Assembly: GCA_014380605.1 (NCBI GenBank)
Contig: JACMJO010000183.1
Span: 1 to 17,681, forward strand
Direction of reading: 5' to 3'
DNA: 17,681 bases
Origin: Fimbriimonadaceae bacterium
GTDB taxonomy: Bacteria; Armatimonadota; Fimbriimonadia; Fimbriimonadales; Fimbriimonadaceae
Shown: positions 13,626 to 17,681 of the stretch, piece after piece
How the letters are laid out: each line of letters opens with the position of its first letter
Position numbering within the stretch: the first letter of the stretch is position 1
Translations under genes and position numbers: made by a program
The notes under the pieces: generated by a model
Databases searched by the model: none
What the model was told of the DNA's origin: nothing
The model's input: the letters and a program-made list of their open reading frames with translations, nothing else

Positions 13626-13673
13626 CTTCGTCGCTGTGAAGGCATACAAACACCTTCGTCGCTATGGAGGCAT
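13626..13673 (+). repeat. Two 20-bp direct repeats, 28-bp period
   Basis: CTTCGTCGCTGTGAAGGCAT (13626-13645) and CTTCGTCGCTATGGAGGCAT (13654-13673) differ at 2 positions. They lie about 180 bases before the antiporter start, in the 270-base spacer 13583-13852 that holds no gene. They may be regulatory binding sites or decayed repeats. Confidence 0.5.
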
Positions 13674-13852
13674 TCCTCAATTCTAGGGGCCAGGTATCCT
13701 GATTGGACAACAGAATGAAGACTGTTCGGAGGAGCCTGCCATTTAGAGGAGATTGCAACATTCGTTGCATGCTAGATCGGCGCTGCTTACACCTACCTAT
13801 TCAAATTCTTCGATAAACTACGCCCACCCCATTCGTCCAAGGAGGCTTTACC

Positions 13853-15016
13853 TTGGAACACGGTAGCGGCGCTTTGCTCGCAATCCTGATCGTCTTTGTG
13901 GCGGCCCAGCTTGGATCGGAGCTGGCTCAACGACTCAAGTTCCCTTCCGTTGTCGGGCAAATCGCGGCGGGGATGGCGGTCGGCCCATCGGCGCTTGCCT
14001 GGGTAAAGATCAACGAGCCTCTTTCTGTCTTTGCCGAGATTGGGGCGGTGCTTCTGCTGTTTGCGGTTGGCCTGGAGACAAACCTGGCCGACCTTCGCAA
14101 GGTCGGGAAAGTTGCCCTGCTCGTTGGAGTGATGGGAGTTATCCTGCCATTTGCGGCCGGCGCAGGCTGGGCGATGGCCGCCGGGTTTGAGGTTCACAAG
14201 GCCCTCTTCGTCGCGGCCGCGTTTGTGGCCACCTCCGCAGGAATAACGGCCAGCGTCCTCCAAGAACTTGGCGTGCTAAGTCGAATCGAGAGCCGCATTA
14301 TTCTTGGAGCGGCGATCATCGACGATATCCTTGCGATGTTGATTCTTGGCGTCGTCACCGCCCTCCAAACTGGAACGGGAGTCGACTTCGTCCAGCTTCT
14401 CAAAGTCCTCGCGCAAGCCATCGGTTTTGTAGTTGTCGTCGCAGTAGTTGGGCGCTACATCATGAGACGCTCCTCGAAGCTCATGGATGCGCCGATGGAC
14501 TCTCAGTCGCCCCTCATCCTGTCTATCGCGATCTGTTTGGCGTTGGCGGTGGCGGCGGCCTATACCGGTTTGGCGGCGATCATCGGAGCCTTTTTGGCGG
14601 GCATGATCCTGTCCGAAACCCAGCACCGAAAGGACCTGCAAAACGACACCAAGCCGATTCTCGCCTTCATCGTCCCATTCTTTTTTGTCGTGACGGGCAT
14701 GCAAGTCAACCTGCAACTTCTGGGCTCGTGGTCCGTGATCGGCATGGTTGCGCTGGTTACAGTGCTTGCCATCCTCAGCAAACTGATTGGCGCGGCGATT
14801 GGCGCTAAGTCGCTTGGAACCAAGGGCGCGATGATTGTGGGAGTTGGCATGGTGCCCCGAGGCGAGGTTGGAATCATTATCGCCAGCATCGGCCAGCACG
14901 CGAAGATATTTAGCGACACCATCTATGCCGTCATCATCGCGATGTCTTTGCTGACGTCGATATTCGCTCCTCCTATATTGAAAGCGCAGTTCAAGAAGAA
15001 CGCGGAGGCATCGTGA
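13853..15016 (+). CDS. CPA2-family cation/proton antiporter (KefB/NhaS3-like)
   Basis: A 387-aa integral membrane protein starting at TTG 13853, supported by AGGAGG seven bases upstream. It has about 11-12 hydrophobic segments. Family marks are LKFPSVVGQIAAGMAVGPSA (residues ~28-47), LLLFAVGLETNLADL (~67-81), ATSAGITASVL (~126-136), the ion-binding pair D157-D158 in AAIIDDILAML, and GMVPRGEVGIIIASIG near the C-terminus. The DD pair points to electroneutral or electrogenic Na+/K+:H+ exchange. There is no C-terminal RCK/TrkA domain, so it is not a full Kef channel. It overlaps the next gene by 4 bases (GTGA). Confidence 0.88.
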   Translation: MEHGSGALLAILIVFVAAQLGSELAQRLKFPSVVGQIAAGMAVGPSALAWVKINEPLSVFAEIGAVLLLFAVGLETNLADLRKVGKVALLVGVMGVILPFAAGAGWAMAAGFEVHKALFVAAAFVATSAGITASVLQELGVLSRIESRIILGAAIIDDILAMLILGVVTALQTGTGVDFVQLLKVLAQAIGFVVVVAVVGRYIMRRSSKLMDAPMDSQSPLILSIAICLALAVAAAYTGLAAIIGAFLAGMILSETQHRKDLQNDTKPILAFIVPFFFVVTGMQVNLQLLGSWSVIGMVALVTVLAILSKLIGAAIGAKSLGTKGAMIVGVGMVPRGEVGIIIASIGQHAKIFSDTIYAVIIAMSLLTSIFAPPILKAQFKKNAEAS

Positions 15017-15228
15017 AATCATATAAGAAGGTGGAGACTGCCATCATTCTGATCCTTGCAAGCGTGGCGCTCGTCGCCCTCCCGGTTGGCATTCAGATCC
15101 TTCGGGAAGAGGGTTGGGAAGGGGTTTGGAAGCGCAAACGCGCGACCATCACCAAGATGATCCCCGAGTCCGCTCCGATCGTCGATGAGGCAGATCGGGC
15201 GACTCGGAAGATGGGTCTGCAGAAGTAG
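15013..15228 (+). CDS. Small one-TM protein coupled to the antiporter
   Basis: A 71-aa protein beginning with GTG at 15013, overlapping the antiporter stop in GTGA, with GGAGG five bases upstream. It has one transmembrane helix (residues ~9-29, AIILILASVALVALPVGIQI), then a basic patch (WKRKRATITKM) and a helical tail. I recognise no family. Tight coupling suggests a small subunit or regulator of the antiporter, which is inference only. Confidence 0.65.
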   Translation: MKSYKKVETAIILILASVALVALPVGIQILREEGWEGVWKRKRATITKMIPESAPIVDEADRATRKMGLQK

Positions 15229-15253
15229 ACAAAACTCAGGGTCAAGAGGCGCA

Positions 15254-15259
15254 TATAAT
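15254..15259 (+). promoter_or_regulatory. -10 element for a leaderless gene
   Basis: A consensus TATAAT ends 6 bases before the ATG at 15266, placing the expected transcript start at or next to the start codon. No ribosome site is present and no good -35 box is seen. Confidence 0.45.
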
Positions 15260-15265
15260 GGCGAT

Positions 15266-15487
15266 ATGAAGCTTGGTGAACGCATGCATCAATATTCGGA
15301 GTGGGCCAAGAGCCATCCGGTGGCGTTCGGAGCAATCTTCGCGGTAGCCGTAGCTATCGGCTCCGTGATTCCGGCATTGGTTGGACACCGAGACGTTAAC
15401 TGGCTCTTTTCCTTCGCCGCGGGGTTGGTCTTTGGTGTTGTCGCTGGTATTGCAGCATCCAGAGGCATCATGCCGTCGGGCGATTAA
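15266..15487 (+). CDS. Small two-TM membrane protein
   Basis: A 73-aa protein. ATG 15266 is preferred over upstream in-frame codons, which would overlap the previous gene's end and add a basic non-membrane stretch. The protein has a short amphipathic start (MKLGERMHQYSEWAKSHPVA), TM1 (FGAIFAVAVAIGSVIPALVG), a polar turn (HRDVNW) and TM2 (LFSFAAGLVFGVVAGIAASR). It is probably translated from a leaderless mRNA (see the TATAAT at 15254). Function unknown; YtxH-like small membrane proteins have similar layouts, but no specific match is claimed. Confidence 0.55.
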   Translation: MKLGERMHQYSEWAKSHPVAFGAIFAVAVAIGSVIPALVGHRDVNWLFSFAAGLVFGVVAGIAASRGIMPSGD

Positions 15488-15544
15488 TAGCTTTGGCTTC
15501 GTTAGGGAACCTGAATCGACGCGACGATGTCCAGAAACAGCTTT

Positions 15545-15599
15545 GCGCCTCAAGACGCTCCTGCCACACGATCGGCAGGCCACTGACCACAGTCTTGAC
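15545..15599 (+). repeat. 55-bp intergenic repeat, copy A
   Basis: Starts GCGCCTCAAGACGCTCC and ends CCACAGTCTTGAC. The ends are partly inverted (TCAAGAC / GTCTTGA). It is 48/55 identical to the copy at 16712-16766. The whole stretch 15488-15868 contains no gene I can support. Confidence 0.75.
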
Positions 15600-15747
15600 G
15601 CTACATCGACAAGCCCTGCTCAGGATTCCAGTGGCCATCATTTGCGCTTCGGAGAGCTTCATTCCCGAGTCCCGATCCCTAGGGAATGAGGTTCGGGAGT
15701 AATGAGGAGGACGATCTGACGCAAATGGTTTAGCGTTTGCCTAGAGC

Positions 15748-15802
15748 CTCAAGACTGGGGTTTGTGGTTGGCAGAGTGGGAGGCTGGGGCGTTTTGAGGC
15801 GC
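15748..15802 (-). repeat. 55-bp intergenic repeat, copy B (inverted)
   Basis: The reverse complement starts GCGCCTCAAAACGCCCC and ends CCCAGTCTTGAG. It aligns without gaps to copy A at 41/55 positions, best at both ends. Confidence 0.65.
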
Positions 15803-15892
15803 AAACCTTATTAGAAGCTCCATTTACTCACCGGTGACACCCAATACCACAGTCTATGAAGCAGAGGTGTGATAGCGCCTCAGGAGAGCTTC

Positions 15893-16531
15893 ATGAAGAT
15901 TCAATTTATCGCCATCGCGGTTGCGGTGGCTGGCGTTGCCGCCATTGCCCAGGATCGGATGGTCCATTCTCACTTTACTAAGAGTCCAATCGTGATCCGG
16001 GAAATGGGCACGGACACCATGATGATCATCGACAAGTGGATGCCCGAACCCAAGAAAGTCGCCATGAAGATGATCGACAAGTATGGCCAGCCAAACGAAG
16101 CCACCAAGCATCGTCTCATCTGGTGGGACAATGGCCCGTGGAAGTATTCGATCCTCGAGAATGTGGAAATCCCGCATGACTTCCCAATGCCGCACAAGGA
16201 CATGCTGCGCCAAGTTATTAACTACAAGGTGATGCCGGATAAAGTAGATGATCTTTCCAGCTACGATGGCAGCGTCATCTTCGATCGCACCCCCGGCGAA
16301 CTAAGCGCCCGATGCGATAAGGAGGAGGCGAATTTTCTCGCCATCAACCTTGCTCACGACGTGGTTACCGGCAAACGATCCGTCAAAGATGCCCGCAAGT
16401 TCTACGCCATGACCATCAAGGCCTCGATGGCAATGACGGCCACTAGTGAGCAAAAAGAGTACATGATGGGCCTAACCTTCAAACAGCCAATGATGATGAC
16501 AAACGCGCCCGACACGCCGTACCGCGAGTAG
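15893..16531 (+). CDS. Conserved secreted protein of unknown function
   Basis: A 212-aa protein with a Sec signal peptide (MKIQFIAIAVAVAGVAAIAQ, cleavage expected after AIA). ATG 15893 is chosen because AGGAG lies about 7 bases upstream; an upstream in-frame GTG at 15869 precedes that site. The mature part has a patterned core: KYGQPNEATKHRLIWWDNGP, HDFPMPHKDMLRQVINYKV, DGSVIFDRTPGELSARCDKE, EANFLAINLAHDVVTGKRSV. It recalls a family of exported hypothetical proteins with a conserved 'YG-x-P-x-E-x-T ... W ... HDFP-x-PH-x-D ... DGS-V-x-x-x-RT-x-GE-L-S-A-R-CD' pattern. The several His/Asp/Cys could bind a metal, but no activity is known to me. Met is unusually frequent (about 20 residues). It is monocistronic with its own terminator. 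Confidence 0.75.
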   Translation: MKIQFIAIAVAVAGVAAIAQDRMVHSHFTKSPIVIREMGTDTMMIIDKWMPEPKKVAMKMIDKYGQPNEATKHRLIWWDNGPWKYSILENVEIPHDFPMPHKDMLRQVINYKVMPDKVDDLSSYDGSVIFDRTPGELSARCDKEEANFLAINLAHDVVTGKRSVKDARKFYAMTIKASMAMTATSEQKEYMMGLTFKQPMMMTNAPDTPYRE

Positions 16532-16550
16532 TCTTTGACCTTCGACGGCC

Positions 16551-16587
16551 AAATGCCCCAGCCCGCGATGGCAGGGGCATTTTGTTT
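16551..16587 (+). terminator. Rho-independent terminator of the secreted protein gene
   Basis: A 9-bp stem (AAATGCCCC / GGGGCATTT), with a further GCC/GGC inner stem, is followed by a T-rich tract TTTTGTTT that begins at the end of the stem. It lies 20 bases after the stop. Confidence 0.8.
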
Positions 16588-16711
16588 GCTCCAGGTCGCG
16601 ATTGCCGGTTGAGTGACTTGTCTCCGGGTGAAATGACGCCGAGTTCGGGACGGCAAGAGACTGTCAACCCTGTTGCATGTAAGTGGCGGCGGCTTTTTTG
16701 ACAGATTTATG

Positions 16712-16766
16712 GCGCCTCAAGACGCTCCCGCCACCCGTTCGGCAGTCCACGGGCCACAGTCTTGAG
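16712..16766 (+). repeat. 55-bp intergenic repeat, copy C
   Basis: Starts GCGCCTCAAGACGCTCC and ends CCACAGTCTTGAG. It is the same length as copies A and B, in the orientation of A. It lies 11 bases from the end of the IS110 fragment. Confidence 0.75.
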
Positions 16767-16777
16767 ATACCGTCTTG

Positions 16778-16945
16778 CTAGCGTGTTGTCAAGAGCATTT
16801 GTGGATCGAAGGGTTTTCCGCTTTTGAGGACTCCATAGATGACTCGTAGGTATTTGTGCATAAGGGCTCCAATTGCGGCCATGGGTGGTTTTCCGGCCTT
16901 GACGAGTCGGTTGTAGAAGTCGGTGAAGGGACCTTTGCCGCGGAT
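16778..16945 (-). pseudogene. C-terminal remnant of an IS110-type transposase
   Basis: The minus-strand frame reads GKGPFTDFYNRLVKAGKPPM, AAIGALMHKYLRVIYGVLKS, GKPFDP, and a stop at 16778. 'FY-x-R-L-x-x-x-GK-P-x-x-x-A-x-x-A-x-x-x-K-x-L' is the C-terminal signature of IS110/IS116/IS902 transposases. The DEDD catalytic domain is absent. Upstream it is joined directly to an IS3-type fragment in another frame. Confidence 0.7.
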
Positions 16946-16947
16946 CG

Positions 16948-17037
16948 CGACAGGCACTTGAGCTTGGTCCCGTTCGAGCAGGCGTCGTGGGCAAAGTCCA
17001 TACACCAGACGTGCGAGGGCCGGCGGGCGCTAAGCTC
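16948..17037 (-). pseudogene. IS3-type OrfB transposase fragment
   Basis: The minus-strand frame encodes ELSARRPSHVWCMDFAHDAC followed by SNGTKLKCLS. This matches the 'RPN-x-VW-x-x-DF-x-x-D-x-x-x-x-G-x-x-x-x-x-L-x' start of the rve catalytic domain in IS3-family OrfB; the first catalytic Asp would be in MDF. It ends at about 16948, exactly where the IS110 fragment begins. Confidence 0.6.
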
Positions 17038-17120
17038 AAGCTTGAGGCCAGCTGCCCATAAGTCACCAAACCTTTCACTAGCTCGATGACTACCATAGCC
17101 GTCATTACATATGATGTCAA

Positions 17121-17525
17121 GAGGGGGTTATTAGATTATGAATTTTATTGTTTCACGGTCTTAGCGCAGTCGTCGATCTGTCGAACATTGCTGCTCGCCG
17201 TAAACCCTCAAAAATTAGGGGAGACCCAACCAGCCTGAATTGGCTGGGCTCCATGCTTTTTGCTGTTTAGCCAGCACTCAACCACCGGCCAACATGAGTA
17301 TTGCTGATGTCCTTTCAGAAGGACAGTCAGGGTTTTGATGCCATAAAGTCTTGGACAATTTCAATTACCAAAATTGGCGGTAGGAAGATAGTGGACTAAC
17401 GGGGGCTTCGTATCGTCGCCACGTACTTCAGGCTTTCCGGTGTTCTTTTCCAGCCCACTTCGACTTTTTGCGCGGAACCGTTCCCTTCGACCTTGGGTAT
17501 ATCCAAGTTCGTTTAAGAGAAGTTG
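17121..17525. other. Gene-free stretch with hairpins
   Basis: No supported gene on either strand. It contains CCAGCC / GGCTGG with a 6-base loop near 17230-17250, a terminator-like hairpin at 17304-17335, and CTTGG / CCAAG near 17490. A short AT-rich segment lies at 17135-17160. Confidence 0.4.
17304..17335 (+). terminator. Terminator-like hairpin
   Basis: CTGATGTCCTT pairs with AAGGACA and, after one bulged G, TCAG. The loop is TCAG, and GGTTTTG follows. No intact gene ends upstream on this strand. Confidence 0.4.
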
Positions 17526-17681
17526 ATGGCATCTGGACGCTCGCTTGAAAAGTACAAGGAGAAACGCTCGTTTCACAGATGCCCGAGCCAACTGGCGGAG
17601 ATTCCAAGGGTAAAGGATTTTCGTCATCCAGAAGCATGCCGCTACCCGCCTCAACTACACTACGACGACGCTCGTCGTTTC
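17526..17681 (+). pseudogene. 5' part of a LigD-type 3'-phosphoesterase gene, two frameshifts, cut by window edge
   Basis: ATG 17526 opens MASGRSLEKYKEKRSF. From 17582 a second frame gives PEPTGGDSKGKG, and from about 17620 a third gives FVIQKHAATRLNY. Joined, they match the N-terminus of the LigD phosphoesterase domain ('L-x-x-Y-x-x-KR-x-F-x-x-TPEP-x-G ... F-V-I-Q-K-H-x-A-x-x-LHYD'). That domain processes 3' ends in bacterial non-homologous end joining. The frames step 0, 2, 1, consistent with two single-base losses. The rest lies outside the window, so whether a ligase domain follows is unknown. A weak GAGAAG precedes the ATG. Confidence 0.65.

Noticed and set aside
13626..13673. CRISPR array
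   Set aside because: Only two imperfect 20-base units with an 8-base gap; no array and no cas genes.
14276..15022. A 248-codon open frame on the minus strand opposite the antiporter
   Set aside because: Composition is Arg/Asp/His-rich with no domain, as expected of an antisense shadow of a hydrophobic GC-rich gene.
16707..17120. A 137-codon minus-strand ORF as a gene
   Set aside because: It crosses the IS3/IS110 junction and the 55-bp repeat in a frame that matches neither transposase fragment.
17361..17654. A 97-codon minus-strand ORF at the right edge
   Set aside because: It is opposite the LigD-like fragment and gene-free sequence, with basic, motif-free composition and no ribosome site.

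Overview
The window is bacterial chromosomal DNA of moderate GC with Shine-Dalgarno starts, some GTG/TTG starts, Tat and lipoprotein signals, c-type heme sites and Rho-independent terminators. The combination of Tat-exported ferritin-like proteins, a secreted lactonase-type propeller, a di-heme cytochrome c peroxidase-like protein and a FAD/Rieske oxidoreductase fits an aerobic, free-living bacterium. My tentative guess is the Armatimonadota (Fimbriimonas-like), but nothing here proves a phylum.

Layout. (1) 1-2861: the end of an unknown gene, a coupled unknown gene, then a compact integrase unit. That unit is an excisionase-like HTH gene, a tyrosine recombinase that overlaps it out of frame, and an unknown 176-aa protein that overlaps the recombinase end. 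A strong terminator closes it. (2) 2862-3600: gene debris, including the C-terminus of a CzcA/CusA-type RND pump and a glycine-zipper fragment. (3) 3610-12087: a redox region. It holds a ferritin-like lipoprotein (minus), a beta-propeller lactonase-like protein (minus), a di-heme cytochrome c (plus), a FAD/Rieske oxidoreductase (plus), a second ferritin-like Tat protein (plus) with a frameshifted end, and a truncated cytochrome. The spacers are full of rearranged pieces of these same genes. (4) 12099-13582: a small HTH protein, an unknown ORF and a truncated IS481-type transposase with its right end. (5) 13853-15487: a CPA2-type cation/proton antiporter translationally coupled to a one-TM protein, followed by a probably leaderless two-TM protein. 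(6) 15488-17681: a conserved secreted protein embedded in copies of a 55-bp intergenic repeat, an IS3/IS110 junction remnant, and the frameshifted start of a LigD-type phosphoesterase at the right edge.

How the genes may work together. The five intact redox genes would place diiron-type ferritin-like domains, two c-type hemes and a propeller outside the cytoplasmic membrane, and a flavin/[2Fe-2S] enzyme inside. This suggests peroxide or iron/electron handling; it is inference from families, not shown.

The most unusual signal is the repeated, inverted and re-joined copying of short pieces of the cytochrome and FAD/Rieske genes, notably in 4753-5050, 6636-7070 and 11851-12087. Either this is a recombination hotspot littered with pseudogene pieces, or it is a reservoir of variant modules.
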